From Cognatundibacterium jejuense (GTDB taxonomy: Bacteria > Pseudomonadota > Gammaproteobacteria > Burkholderiales > Burkholderiaceae_D): a stretch of DNA of 64,000 nucleotides. Under the pieces are notes generated by a model. That model searched no databases. It had not been told where the DNA came from and saw nothing but the letters and a program-made list of their open reading frames with translations. The translations under genes and the position numbers were made by a program. Positions 51,174 through 60,237 of the stretch are shown piece by piece. The stretch lies in contig NZ_JACOFV010000013.1 in assembly GCF_014284255.1 (NCBI RefSeq), positions 95,647-159,646 of the forward strand. The letters run 5' to 3'. Position 1 is the stretch's first letter, and each line of letters starts with the position of its first letter.

Positions 51174-51452
51174 TCAGACCAAAGCCAGGCGATCAGGATC
51201 AGTGCCGTCAAGATCATTTGCTACTCCAAATAAGGCATAGTCTCTTGGTTCCAACATTCCTGCTGCAATCAATTCCCTCCCAAGCTTTTTCAAGTCATTC
51301 TCAGCAAGCTTAATCACATAAGCACCAGCCAGAATTTTTCTTCTGGTATCGCGTTTTCTTTCCTCTAAAGCCTCACGATTTCTCGTTTGCTGAATACGGG
51401 CTTCTAGTTCTGCTTTCTGCTGAAGTAATTTATTCAAATTCGGTTTGCTCAT
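51174..51452 (-). CDS. traD: TraD-like mobilization accessory protein
   Basis: 92 residues from ATG 51452, supported by AGGAG upstream; the frame extends 17 codons further without support. A Lys/Arg/Glu-rich coiled coil (LLQQKAELEARIQQTRNREA, LEERKRDTRRKILAGAYVIK) leads to LGRELIAAGMLEPRDYALFG, the pattern of the small TraD/MobC-type proteins encoded next to MOB_Q relaxases of the Ti/IncQ group. It is divergent from mobA across a 205-bp region with an oriT-like site, exactly the usual layout. It probably helps the relaxase at oriT. Confidence 0.8.
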   Translation of the reverse strand: MSKPNLNKLLQQKAELEARIQQTRNREALEERKRDTRRKILAGAYVIKLAENDLKKLGRELIAAGMLEPRDYALFGVANDLDGTDPDRLALV

Positions 51453-51570
51453 TTTTTTTAATCTCCTGTTTTTATTGTGTGAGCGTTGACATTTCATTTT
51501 CACACTGTAGTACTAGGAATAACAAACAAAAAAGAAACGTCAAGAGCAAAAGGCAAAAAAATAAAACAGC

Positions 51571-51610
51571 GAAATGCGCACTTATACATTGAGGATAAAT
51601 CTCTCAACGT
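51571..51610 (-). promoter_or_regulatory. Putative oriT (MOB_Q-type nic region)
   Basis: On the minus strand the sequence reads TAAGTGCGCATT (plus 51573-51584), 10 of 12 identical to the RSF1010-type nic-region core TAAGTGCGCCCT as I remember it. Just 5' of it on that strand lie arms ACGTTGAG and CTCAATGT (plus 51603-51610 and 51586-51593), 7 of 8 complementary with a 9-nt loop, matching the inverted repeat that precedes nic in this family. It sits between divergent traD and mobA. Confidence 0.65.
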
Positions 51611-51657
51611 GTGCTTAAAGCTGAATGCGCAAACAAAGACGTTCAGGAGAATTAAAT

Positions 51658-52974
51658 ATGGCTATATACCATTTGAGTGTAAAAATTATTTCAAGGTCCA
51701 GCGGGAGAAGTTCAACCGCTAGTGCAGCATATAGAGCTGGCCAAAAAATCCACGATCGCCGCACGGGTCAATTTTTTGATTACACCCGCAAAAAAGAAGT
51801 GTCGTATCGCCGTATCTTTACACCACCCAATGCACCGCAATGGATGAAAGACCGTGAACAGCTTTGGAATGCTGTAGAGCAGTCCGAAACCAGAAAGGAT
51901 GCACAGGTAGCTCGTGAGATAGAAGTCGCCTTACCGATTGAATTAAGCCCTTCACAGCACATTATTTTGCTTGAACGATTTGTGCATACACAGCTCACAA
52001 GCAGGGGCATGATAGCCGACGTTGTTATTCACAATAAGCCAGGCAATCCACATGCACATATTTTGCTAAACACTCGTGAAATCAATATCACTTTTGATGG
52101 CTTCGGCAAGAAAAATAGGGAATGGAATAGTAAAGAGCAATTAGAGGGATGGCGCGAACAATGGGCGAGTCACTGTAATAGAAGGCTGTCAATTGCAAGT
52201 AGCAAATCCCGCATAGACCATCGCAGCTTGCAAGACCAGGGGGTGGACCAAATTCCGACTGTGCATGTCGGCGCAAATTGCCATGCGATGGATAAACGAG
52301 GCATTACCTCAAAACGAAAGGCACTCAACACACTAATTCAGGAGAAGAATATGAGTAACGAAAAAAGTAAACAATTAATCGCTTCATTGAAATTGGAGGG
52401 TGAAGCCGATCCAATCCAGCAAGAAATTGTTCAAGCAAAAAAATCCAAGCATTTATTCTTAAACCCAACCGACACAAAGAACAGTAGAAAATACCGCGAA
52501 GCGATTTTTGCCAGAACTTACATTCCGATTTTGTTGGAGATATTTGCCAGCGATTGCAAAGGAGTGGACGAGATTGAAACCGAGATTGGCACATGTTTTC
52601 AAATCAATCTCAATGGTGGCGGAAAAATTTATGACTATGGTAGTCAAATCAAAATAGCGAGTGGCACGGACGAAGAAATCAAAGTAGCGATTAGATTAGC
52701 CGTAGAAAAAGGCTGGCAAGGGCTTCACCTGACAGGCAGTGACGAATTCAGGTCCGAAATTTTTCTCCAAGCAGTTTTATCAGGGGCATTCAGACCAGAA
52801 CAAATTACAGGCTATAAACCGACTAAACGAGATTTGGAGATCATCAGTGACTACAAACCTGCATTGAAGATTGCCAATGATACCAACATCATTAAAAGCT
52901 ATGTAGTTGACAAAACAGATGGTAGTGGAGCTGGTGGAGCAGGACAGGTTCATCTTCCACGATTGAAAATTTGA
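51658..52974 (+). CDS. mobA: MobA/MobL family relaxase with C-terminal LPD7-type domain
   Basis: 438 residues from ATG 51658, with AGGAGA just upstream. The N-terminal MobA/MobL (MOB_Q) relaxase begins AIYHLSVKIISRSSGRSSTA SAAYRAG-like and has the HUH metal motif in VVIHNKPGNPHAHILLNTRE (about residues 120-140). The central segment is linker-like; the C-terminal part (about 265-395) contains GWQGLHLTGSDEFRSE, the pattern of the LPD7 polyvalent-protein domain found in relaxases and conjugation proteins. The enzyme nicks one strand at oriT and is transferred with it. No type IV secretion genes are present, so the element would be mobilized by another conjugation system. Confidence 0.88.
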   Translation: MAIYHLSVKIISRSSGRSSTASAAYRAGQKIHDRRTGQFFDYTRKKEVSYRRIFTPPNAPQWMKDREQLWNAVEQSETRKDAQVAREIEVALPIELSPSQHIILLERFVHTQLTSRGMIADVVIHNKPGNPHAHILLNTREINITFDGFGKKNREWNSKEQLEGWREQWASHCNRRLSIASSKSRIDHRSLQDQGVDQIPTVHVGANCHAMDKRGITSKRKALNTLIQEKNMSNEKSKQLIASLKLEGEADPIQQEIVQAKKSKHLFLNPTDTKNSRKYREAIFARTYIPILLEIFASDCKGVDEIETEIGTCFQINLNGGGKIYDYGSQIKIASGTDEEIKVAIRLAVEKGWQGLHLTGSDEFRSEIFLQAVLSGAFRPEQITGYKPTKRDLEIISDYKPALKIANDTNIIKSYVVDKTDGSGAGGAGQVHLPRLKI

Positions 52975-53004
52975 TTTGTCCAAGTGTCCAGGCAGTCCGT
53001 GTGT

Positions 53005-53029
53005 ATTTGCATTCTTCAGGGATGCAAAT
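53005..53029. terminator. Small palindrome between convergent mobA and lrp
   Basis: ATTTGCAT (53005-53012) / ATGCAAAT (53022-53029), 9-nt loop. AT-rich flanks without a long T-run, so it is a weak terminator candidate. Confidence 0.4.
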
Positions 53030-53058
53030 ATTATTGATTACATTGTAAAAAATTAACT

Positions 53059-53499
53059 TCAGCTAATTGGTTCTTGAACGATAAATTGCTTAAGTATCAG
53101 TCGGCTATAAGTGTCCTGAACGCCTGCTCGCTCCCGCAATGATTCTATCAACCTCATTAAATCTATCTGGTCAGTACATGCCACTTTTAACATATAGTCG
53201 GAGCTTCCAGTCATTAAGGTTGCTTCTAGTACTCCAGGGATTGATGCAATCACGCTTTCAAAATAGGCAGCAGTAGTCCCTGTCGCTAGTTTCACATCAA
53301 TGATCGCCTGTACATTCAAATCGAGTTCAGTCAAGCTAATGTTAGTGGTAAAGCCTAAAATTATTTTCTTTGCAATTAATTGACGTACTCGCTCTGACAC
53401 TGCGTTAGCACTTAAAAATATTTTCTCTCCCAATTCTTTATAGCTCATTCGCGCATCGCTTCGCAACTTTGCGATAATTACTCTGTCAATTTTGTCCAT
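53059..53499 (-). CDS. Lrp/AsnC family transcriptional regulator
   Basis: 146 residues. N-terminal helix-turn-helix (DRVIIAKLRSDARMSYKELG, FLSANAVSERVRQL) followed by a RAM ligand-binding domain (VLEATLMTGSSDYMLKVACT), the standard Lrp/AsnC layout. Such regulators sense amino acids and control transport and catabolism genes. It is divergent from the alpha/beta hydrolase gene, a possible target. It is the first gene beyond the relaxase, so the island may end near here, but no right attachment site is visible. Confidence 0.9.
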   Translation of the reverse strand: MDKIDRVIIAKLRSDARMSYKELGEKIFLSANAVSERVRQLIAKKIILGFTTNISLTELDLNVQAIIDVKLATGTTAAYFESVIASIPGVLEATLMTGSSDYMLKVACTDQIDLMRLIESLRERAGVQDTYSRLILKQFIVQEPIS

Positions 53500-53672
53500 C
53501 GCTTAGTTTTCCTCTGTTGGCAATGCTATTTTGCTTATTTTTACGCGGTTAATTTTAAATTGAAAAGGATATAATTTGTATTTGACTTCTAGCTATTTTA
53601 TCGTCCCTTCTGTGCATAGGTTTAGCATTAATCATGCTGACCGCATTCAACGTTATTGAGAGAGTTTTAGAT

Positions 53673-54503
53673 ATGAGTCAATTATCCAACGCTTATAGGA
53701 CTTTTAGTGTCGTTAGTGGCAGATTATGCTTTGTTATCGGCCTATTCATTATTTTTACGTTTCAGCTTGTTTGCAATGACGTTTTTGCAATGAACCAACA
53801 AATCAGTCCTGCTGCACCTTCCGCCCCATTAGGCATTCCGTTACAGATTAAAGCGACAGACGGTACTAAAATATTTGCGATACATTATTCAGCGGTCGCA
53901 CCGCGTGCATTGATTCTGTTTTTTCATCAAGGGAATTCGAACTATGCCGAGTACTACAACATCGCTCCCCGTTTAATGAGAGAGGGGTACAGCTCGCTTG
54001 CCATTGACGAACGTCACGGTGGCGATGCATTCAATAAGATCAATGAGACTGTAAAATTTCAAGGAAAAGATTCGAAAAATATTGATGCATTTCCTGATTT
54101 AGAAGCCGCATTAAAATGGGGGGCTACACAAAATTTACCAATTGTAGTTTGGGGGAGCAGTGATTCTGCTTCACTAGTGTTTGGCTTGGCAGCGAAATAC
54201 CCAAATAGGGTGAAAGCCGTACTTTCTTTTTCTGCGGAAATGACCGATGTTGAACAAGATGGATGGACACAAGCTGCGGCGTCAAAAACCATTGCACCAG
54301 TATTCATTACTTCTGCAGCAACGCCAACTGAAGTGTCCGCAGCACACGCGTTATTTTCGGCGGTTGGAAGCGTTAGGAAAGTCCATTACGTAGCAAAAAC
54401 AACGAGCATACATGGTTCATCTACGATTGATCACACACGAAATCCAAATGGGGCTGAAGCGAATTTGTCAGTAGTTCTTAATTTTCTAAAAGAGATATTT
54501 TAG
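53673..54503 (+). CDS. Alpha/beta hydrolase, exported
   Basis: About 276 residues from ATG 53673 (TGAGAGAG lies upstream; an in-frame ATG at 53634 is unsupported). A signal peptide or anchor (CFVIGLFIIFTFQLVCNDVF) precedes an alpha/beta-hydrolase fold: ALILFFHQGNSN (oxyanion region), SSLAIDERHGGD, a nucleophile-elbow-like IVVWGSSDSASL, where the canonical G-x-S-x-G reads G-S-S-D-S, and a C-terminal His in TSIHGSSTID. It may be a secreted esterase or peptidase-like enzyme; the substrate is unknown. The Lrp regulator is divergent from it. Confidence 0.8.
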   Translation: MSQLSNAYRTFSVVSGRLCFVIGLFIIFTFQLVCNDVFAMNQQISPAAPSAPLGIPLQIKATDGTKIFAIHYSAVAPRALILFFHQGNSNYAEYYNIAPRLMREGYSSLAIDERHGGDAFNKINETVKFQGKDSKNIDAFPDLEAALKWGATQNLPIVVWGSSDSASLVFGLAAKYPNRVKAVLSFSAEMTDVEQDGWTQAAASKTIAPVFITSAATPTEVSAAHALFSAVGSVRKVHYVAKTTSIHGSSTIDHTRNPNGAEANLSVVLNFLKEIF

Positions 54504-54680
54504 ATTCGATACTGATAAGTAATTCTCAATTCAGGTAAAGCCATTAGTTACCTGAAGAGCTTCGTTTATGTCGATAAAATTATTTAAAATACAATAAAAG
54601 GCAGGTGGGGATGGTATAACGCACTAAGTTTTAGGTCATATTAGCGTTAAGGTGTTCATCCTTGACTGTAGCTGTATAAA

Positions 54681-55580
54681 TTACTTTATTCCACAGTAAC
54701 CACTTGAAAGAAATTGTACAAGCTGTTGCCCGTAACTGGATAATTTATTAAAATTCAAGAAGCAAATTTTCATTTCTCGCATAGCCCAATCATCCGCTAG
54801 TTCTATACCTGATAGTTTTCCAGCTTGGATGTGCTCCTCAGCAGCACTATGTGGTACTACGCCAATCCCGACTCCCGCTGCCACCATGCGGCATATTGCA
54901 TCAAAACTACGCACATGTATCCGAACTTTTAGCCGCTGCCCCATCTGGGTCGCCATCTGCTGTAGAAAAATTTGAATGGCCGAGTCAACGTCAAGACATA
55001 CAAAATTGTGAGTTAAAGCGGTACTAAATGGAATAGATAATTCGTCCGCGAATTTACTATTTTTTGGCACGACTAAAATCAAACGATCAGTTCGAAATGG
55101 TAAAAATTCCAGTCCCATAGTGGGGATGTTGCCAGCCATTATCCCTATATCTGCAACGCCTTCCATTACCGCTAGCGCAATGGTATTACTGTTGTGTTCT
55201 TGCAGATCAATATTAATACTCGGATTGTTAGCTAAAAAAGTAGAGAGACTTTCGGGTAAGTATGAGTTGATTGAATTGGTATTTGCATAAATACGCAAAC
55301 TTCCTTTTACTCCTAAGGAAAACTCATTTAAGTCAGCATGCATACGCTCAAGATTTGAGTGAATTTTTCTGACATGACTTAAAAAATTTTCTCCTGCGGC
55401 AGTCAATTCAACACCCTTTGCCAGTCGTTCAAAGAGAGGAACTCCTAGCGCTTCTTCTAAATTTTTTAAACGCAAACTTGCTGCAGATACGGATATGTGC
55501 ATTTTCTCGGCACCGCGTGTCATATTGCCTGCTTCGGCAATATGCATAAAAAGCTTCATGTCTACTAGGTCGTATCGCAA
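54681..55580 (-). CDS. LysR-family regulator, divergent from the itaconate-type operon
   Basis: 299 residues. Helix-turn-helix MKLFMHIAEAGNMTRGAEKM HISVSAASLRLKNLEEALG region, then a LysR substrate-binding domain. It is divergent from the hydratase gene with 115 bp between, the classic arrangement for a LysR regulator controlling the neighbouring operon. In Pseudomonas and Yersinia a LysR protein (RipR/ItcR) in the same position activates itaconate catabolism in response to itaconate; by analogy it should regulate 55696-61514. The effector itself is inference. Confidence 0.92.
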   Translation of the reverse strand: MRYDLVDMKLFMHIAEAGNMTRGAEKMHISVSAASLRLKNLEEALGVPLFERLAKGVELTAAGENFLSHVRKIHSNLERMHADLNEFSLGVKGSLRIYANTNSINSYLPESLSTFLANNPSINIDLQEHNSNTIALAVMEGVADIGIMAGNIPTMGLEFLPFRTDRLILVVPKNSKFADELSIPFSTALTHNFVCLDVDSAIQIFLQQMATQMGQRLKVRIHVRSFDAICRMVAAGVGIGVVPHSAAEEHIQAGKLSGIELADDWAMREMKICFLNFNKLSSYGQQLVQFLSSGYCGIK

Positions 55581-55695
55581 GGGTTCTATTTTCTCAAAGA
55601 CTGTCTTCTAAACTTACAAATTCCACAAATTATCAATTCATCTGATTATGGGCGCATGTAAAACACATTAACTGGAAATCTACGAATCGTCAATT

Positions 55696-56556
55696 ATGAA
55701 AAACGACCACATTGAATTGAGCAAATGGCTGGGGAAAACTGAAGTTATCTGTGACGTGATTTCTCAAGCTCCATACGCTGCCTTGTCCGCAACTTTAGAT
55801 CGACAAGGAAAACTGGCTGAACCGGGCTTGTCCTTACCCCCACTTTGGCATTGGCTCTATTTCTTGCCTAAACATTTACAGTCTGAAATCGGATTAGACG
55901 GACATGCAAAATTAGGATCATTTTTACCTCCGGTGACCTTACCACGACGAATGTGGGCAGGTGGGCGATTTAAATTTAATGCCCCTGTCTGTATTGGCGA
56001 TGCAGTATCCCGGACATCTGAAATTGAAAGTATTACAGAAAAAATAGGACGAACAGGATCATTGATTTTCGTTACTGTACGTCATGATATTCGCATCTCT
56101 GGGTCAACTGAAATAGCGCTGTCCGAGTGGCACGATATCGTTTATCGCGATGCCTTAAAAGTGAATGATACTCCTACAATCCCATTGGCAGCACCATTAT
56201 CTTCAGCTTGGGAACGTAAGTGGATTCCTAGCGAAGTGCTCCTCTTCAGATATTCAGCTCTGACCTTTAATGGGCATCGTATTCATTACGATCGAAGTTA
56301 CGTCACTCAAATAGAGGGCTATCCAGGGTTGATAGTACATGGTCCATTAATTGCGACATTACTAGTGGATTTACTTCGTTGGAACTACCCAGACGCAGAA
56401 CTTATTAGTTTTGAATTTAAGGCAATTCGTCCTACGTTTGACCTGCATCATTTTTTTGTCTGTGGTGAGCCTTTGAAGGATGGCAAAACTATTCATTTGT
56501 GGGCCAAAGATCACGAGGGTTATCTAACTATGGATGCAATTGCGGAGATTAAATGA
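55696..56556 (+). CDS. MaoC-fold acyl-CoA hydratase (itaconyl-/mesaconyl-CoA hydratase type)
   Basis: 286 residues. N-terminal half is a FAS1-like dehydratase domain (LPPVTLPRRMWAGGRFKFNA), C-terminal half a MaoC-like hotdog (FRYSALTFNGHRIHYDRSYV, IVHGPLIATLLVDLLRW), with the hydratase D/H motif N-x-H-x-I-H-Y. The same two-domain enzyme hydrates itaconyl-CoA to citramalyl-CoA (Ich) in Pseudomonas and Yersinia, or mesaconyl-C4-CoA in other bacteria. It is the first gene of the operon, coupled to the CoA-transferase gene by an ATGA overlap. The co-occurrence with a class III CoA-transferase and a CitE-like lyase favours the itaconate or mesaconate route. Confidence 0.85.
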   Translation: MKNDHIELSKWLGKTEVICDVISQAPYAALSATLDRQGKLAEPGLSLPPLWHWLYFLPKHLQSEIGLDGHAKLGSFLPPVTLPRRMWAGGRFKFNAPVCIGDAVSRTSEIESITEKIGRTGSLIFVTVRHDIRISGSTEIALSEWHDIVYRDALKVNDTPTIPLAAPLSSAWERKWIPSEVLLFRYSALTFNGHRIHYDRSYVTQIEGYPGLIVHGPLIATLLVDLLRWNYPDAELISFEFKAIRPTFDLHHFFVCGEPLKDGKTIHLWAKDHEGYLTMDAIAEIK

Positions 56557-57734
56557 TGAAACCGTTAACTGGAATTACCATCGTGACGCTTGAACATGCC
56601 ATCGCGGCACCGTTTGCAACCAGACAATTAGCCGATCTTGGTGCACGCGTCATAAAAATTGAACGTCCAGGGGGGGGCGATTTTGCGCGGGGATATGATG
56701 AACGGGTGTGTGGTTTGTCGTCTCATTTTGTTTGGGCGAATCGTTCCAAAGAAAGTATGACGTTGGATGTCAAAACAGAAGAAGCTCAAGTCATCTTATC
56801 CCGGTTGATTTTGGAGGAAGCCGATGTCGTGGTGCAAAATCTTGCACCAGGTGCCGCTGCCCGTCTCGGACTGTCATACGAACTATTGTCGTCTAAAAAA
56901 CCTAGCCTTATCGTATGCGACATTTCTGGATATGGCAATGATGGTCCGTATCGCGACAAAAAGGCATATGACTTATTGATTCAGAGTGAATCCGGTTTTT
57001 TGTCAGTCACAGGAACCGAAGAGGAACCGTCAAAAGCAGGTCCCTCCATTGCAGATATTGCCGCCGGTATGTATGCCTATACAAATATCTTAACGGCAGT
57101 ATTAGAACGAAATAAAACCGGGAAGGGGAAGCATATCGATATTTCCATGCTTGAATCGTTAGTTGAATGGATGAATTTTCCACTCTATTTTTCTTATGAG
57201 GGAGCTGCTCCGCCGAAACGCTCCGGTGCAAGCCATGCCACTATTTATCCCTACGGACCATTCCCTACAGGAGATGGGAAAACGGTCATGTTCGGACTGC
57301 AAAATGAAAGAGAGTGGTCCGCATTTTGTAGCAAAGTTCTTCGACTACCTGATCTGGCATCAGACGCTCGTTTCGTTACTAACAGCGGACGCAGTGAAGG
57401 GCGTGTTGTGCTGCGAAAAATTATTGTCAATGCGTTCGCTAGCTTGACGGCAGAAAAAGTGATTGACCTGCTTGACGCAGCCCAAATTGCGAATGCAAGG
57501 GTCAATGACATGCAGGCGGTGTGGGAACATCCTCAGTTAATGGCGCGTAATCGCTGGCAAGAAATTGACTCTCCTGTAGGTAAGTTACCCGCCTTGCTAC
57601 CGCCCGGTTCAGACGCTAGAAATGTTCGCATGGATGCAGTTCCAGCACTAGGAGAACACACTGAAGGAATTTTGGTGGATCTGGGATATACACGCGAGCG
57701 AATCAAACTGCTGCGACAAGCTAATGCTATTTAA
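56553..57734 (+). CDS. CaiB/BaiF class III CoA-transferase (itaconate/mesaconate CoA-transferase candidate)
   Basis: 393 residues, the usual length. The start VTLEHAIAAPFATRQLADLG and the later GPYRDKKAYDLLIQSESG are family hallmarks; the catalytic Asp lies in SIADIAAG (D168). The enzyme should transfer CoA from a donor such as succinyl-CoA to a C5-dicarboxylate. It overlaps the hydratase gene by four bases. In the itaconate pathway this is the first step (Ict). Substrate is inferred from operon partners. Confidence 0.9.
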   Translation: MMKPLTGITIVTLEHAIAAPFATRQLADLGARVIKIERPGGGDFARGYDERVCGLSSHFVWANRSKESMTLDVKTEEAQVILSRLILEEADVVVQNLAPGAAARLGLSYELLSSKKPSLIVCDISGYGNDGPYRDKKAYDLLIQSESGFLSVTGTEEEPSKAGPSIADIAAGMYAYTNILTAVLERNKTGKGKHIDISMLESLVEWMNFPLYFSYEGAAPPKRSGASHATIYPYGPFPTGDGKTVMFGLQNEREWSAFCSKVLRLPDLASDARFVTNSGRSEGRVVLRKIIVNAFASLTAEKVIDLLDAAQIANARVNDMQAVWEHPQLMARNRWQEIDSPVGKLPALLPPGSDARNVRMDAVPALGEHTEGILVDLGYTRERIKLLRQANAI

Positions 57735-57761
57735 AAATTTATACAATAACAGGAGACCATC

Positions 57762-58763
57762 ATGAGTTTTTTTAAACATACGCTTTATTCCATCGTCTTA
57801 ATTCTAGGATCAATTTGTATCACCCCTGCGAATTCTAGTCCTATCGTCATCAAATTTAGTCATGTGGTGACACCAGATACACCAAAAGGAAAGGGGGCCG
57901 AATATTTTAAGAAATTAGTGGAGGAGCGAACCAAGGGTAACGTTAAGGTTCAAATCTATCCCAATAGTCAACTTTACAAAGACAAAGAAGAGCTGGAGGC
58001 GCTGCAATTGGGTGCCGTTGAAATGTTAGCCCCTTCATTGTCAAAATTTAGCCCTATGGGGTTTACTGCATTTGAACTGTTTGATCTCCCCTACTTATTT
58101 AGCAATTACAACGATTTGCACAAAGTAACTAATGGAAAAATAGGCCAACAACTACTTACATCATTAAGTACAAAAGGTATTAAGGGGTTAGGGTACTGGG
58201 ACAATGGTTTTAAAGTAATGAGCGCAAATAAGCCTTTGGTTGCGTTGAAAGATTTTCGTGGAAAAAAAATGAGAATACAAAGCTCACGAATACTTGATGC
58301 TCAAATGAGGACCTTAGGTGTCAGTCCGCAAGTGATGGCCTTTTCTGAGGTGTATCAAGGTTTGCAGACAGGGGTTGTCGATGGTACTGAACAAACCCCC
58401 TCGCAAATTTATACGCAAAAATTTTTCGAAGTTCAAAAATTTATTACCTTAACAAATCATGGATATCTAGGATATGCAGTGGTCGTTAATAAAAAATTCT
58501 GGGACGGTTTAACGCCGCAGATTCGGAGCGTTCTGGAGGCCGCGATGAAAGAATCAACCGACTACGTCAATAAAATTGCGGAGCAAGATAATCAAGAGTC
58601 GCTGGCTAAAATTAAGGCAAGCGGACGTACTCAGCTATTAGCATTGACGCCAGAAAATCAAAGTAGTTTAAAGGCCGCACTCACCTCAATCTATCCGGAA
58701 CAAGAAAAGCGTATTGGTAAAGATGTGCTAGACGCGGTCCGTAAAGAACTCGCGACTAATTGA
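57762..58763 (+). CDS. dctP: TRAP transporter substrate-binding protein (DctP)
   Basis: 333 residues with a signal peptide (LYSIVLILGSICITPANSSP). The start of the mature domain (VIKFSHVVTPDTPKGKGAEY FKKLVEERT) and the KMRIQSSRILDAQMRTLGVS and GLQTGVVDGTEQTPSQIYTQ blocks are those of DctP-family C4-dicarboxylate-type binding proteins; the conserved Arg of the latter-type carboxylate clamp lies in MRIQSS. AGGAGACC precedes the start. It works with the DctQ and DctM proteins encoded after the lyase gene. The ligand is probably the same dicarboxylate as the operon catabolises. Confidence 0.93.
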   Translation: MSFFKHTLYSIVLILGSICITPANSSPIVIKFSHVVTPDTPKGKGAEYFKKLVEERTKGNVKVQIYPNSQLYKDKEELEALQLGAVEMLAPSLSKFSPMGFTAFELFDLPYLFSNYNDLHKVTNGKIGQQLLTSLSTKGIKGLGYWDNGFKVMSANKPLVALKDFRGKKMRIQSSRILDAQMRTLGVSPQVMAFSEVYQGLQTGVVDGTEQTPSQIYTQKFFEVQKFITLTNHGYLGYAVVVNKKFWDGLTPQIRSVLEAAMKESTDYVNKIAEQDNQESLAKIKASGRTQLLALTPENQSSLKAALTSIYPEQEKRIGKDVLDAVRKELATN

Positions 58764-58846
58764 AATCGTCAATTTATGAGCAGCCAAGAACATAACGATA
58801 TTTTGAATAAGTAATAAACTTAGATATGAATGTTGAATAAATTTAT

Positions 58847-59656
58847 ATGAAAGAATATCCGATCACCTACCTATTTGTTCCTGGAAATCGCCCGGACCGT
58901 TTTGATAAGGCACTTGACTCAGGGGCAGACGCCATTATCGTTGATCTTGAGGATTCAGTTTCTTTAAGCGATAAGTCTTTGGCAAGGGATGCCTTTGCCA
59001 ATTGGTTTGAGCGACGTCGAGATCATTCCGAGCGGATTTTACTCCGAATTAATGATGCGCAATCGTTTGATTTTTCAACTGATCGAGAATTAGTTCATGC
59101 GTCCGGAGTAAAGGGAGTAATGCTGCCTAAAGCCGAGAGTTACGATCAGGTGGAATCACTTGTGTCGGTGCTCCCTGCGGATGGATTTGCCGTGCCAATT
59201 ATTGAATCTGCTAAAGGCGTTCTGAGCTGCGCGCGTATAGCGATGAGCAGTCTCGTTCAACGACTCGCTTTCGGCAATCTCGATTATGCGACAGATCTCC
59301 ACATTTCTGCGGATACAAGCAATCTGGCTTATCCCTGCTCTGTGATTACCATTGCTTCTCGGGCAGCTGAACTTTTAATGCCAATTGCAGGAGTTACTCC
59401 TGAAATTCATGATGACGTGATAATTTCAAGTGATTCTTCGTTCGCTTACCGGTCTGGATTTGGTGCAAAGCTTTGCATTCATCCACGACAAATTGAATTA
59501 GTGCGCCAAGCTTTTGCCCCAAGTAATCAAGAGCTTATTTGGGCTCAACAAGTATTAGCACTTTCAGAGACATCCGCAGTAGCACAATTGGATGGCAAGA
59601 TGATCGATCGCCCCGTCCTAATTCGCGCTCAGTCCATTTTGCAATACTACAAATAA
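58847..59656 (+). CDS. CitE-like CoA-ester lyase (citramalyl-CoA lyase candidate)
   Basis: 269 residues. The HpcH/HpaI aldolase fold is marked by YLFVPGNRPDRFDKAL, ADAIIVDLEDSVS (Mg-binding Asp/Glu), LLRINDAQS, GVMLPKAES, VPIIESAKGVL and LAFGNLDYATDL. Members split malyl-, citramalyl- or citryl-CoA; in the itaconate pathway (Ccl) citramalyl-CoA is cut to acetyl-CoA and pyruvate. The gene sits between dctP and dctQ, so transport and catabolism are one transcriptional unit. Confidence 0.9.
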   Translation: MKEYPITYLFVPGNRPDRFDKALDSGADAIIVDLEDSVSLSDKSLARDAFANWFERRRDHSERILLRINDAQSFDFSTDRELVHASGVKGVMLPKAESYDQVESLVSVLPADGFAVPIIESAKGVLSCARIAMSSLVQRLAFGNLDYATDLHISADTSNLAYPCSVITIASRAAELLMPIAGVTPEIHDDVIISSDSSFAYRSGFGAKLCIHPRQIELVRQAFAPSNQELIWAQQVLALSETSAVAQLDGKMIDRPVLIRAQSILQYYK

Positions 59657-59682
59657 TTCTAAATAGAATACTGGAGACATGT

Positions 59683-60237
59683 ATGAAGTACCTCAATCGT
59701 TTAGAGGAGTCGTTAATAACCTCTTTAATGATATCCGCTACCTGCATCATTTTTATCGCTGTATTGCATAGGTTTGCCTCAACCATCCCCGTTCCATTTA
59801 TTCAAGATCCATTATTGGCACTTAATTTGAGTTGGGCCCAGGAACTTTGTGTCTTCATGTTTGTGTGGATGGCAAAATTTGGTGCTGCTTATGGAGTAAG
59901 AGAAGGAATTCATGTTGGTGTCGATGTGTTATTGAACCGCTTGCATCCTAAGAACCGCCAAAAATTAATTCTATTTGGACTTTGTGGTGGGATGCTGTTT
60001 ACCGCAACCGTGGGCACATTAGGGGCTATGTTTGTATGGGGCATTGCTCATACAGATCAAATTTCCGAAGAGATTCATATACCAATGTGGCTTATCTATC
60101 TTTGCATTCCTTTAGGTTCATATTTGATGTGTTTTAGATTTTTCGAGGTGGCGATTGTATTTTTTAGAACCGGCGATTTACCTCACCACGACATTGCACA
60201 TGTCGAAGGTTTAGAAAATTACGAAGGTGCAAAATGA
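59683..60237 (+). CDS. dctQ: TRAP transporter small permease (DctQ)
   Basis: 184 residues from ATG 59683 (TGGAGAC upstream; the frame is open further 5' inside the lyase gene but that is not coding). Four transmembrane helices (SLMISATCIIFIAVLHRF; AQELCVFMFVWMAKFGAAY; LILFGLCGGMLFTATVG; LIYLCIPLGSYLMCF) fit a DctQ subunit. It overlaps dctM by four bases (ATGA). Confidence 0.92.
   Translation: MKYLNRLEESLITSLMISATCIIFIAVLHRFASTIPVPFIQDPLLALNLSWAQELCVFMFVWMAKFGAAYGVREGIHVGVDVLLNRLHPKNRQKLILFGLCGGMLFTATVGTLGAMFVWGIAHTDQISEEIHIPMWLIYLCIPLGSYLMCFRFFEVAIVFFRTGDLPHHDIAHVEGLENYEGAK

Noticed and set aside
59539..59682. Longer DctQ starting at 59539
   Set aside because: This would overlap the lyase gene by more than 100 bp with a non-DctQ sequence; ATG 59683 has a ribosome binding site and the usual DctQ start.
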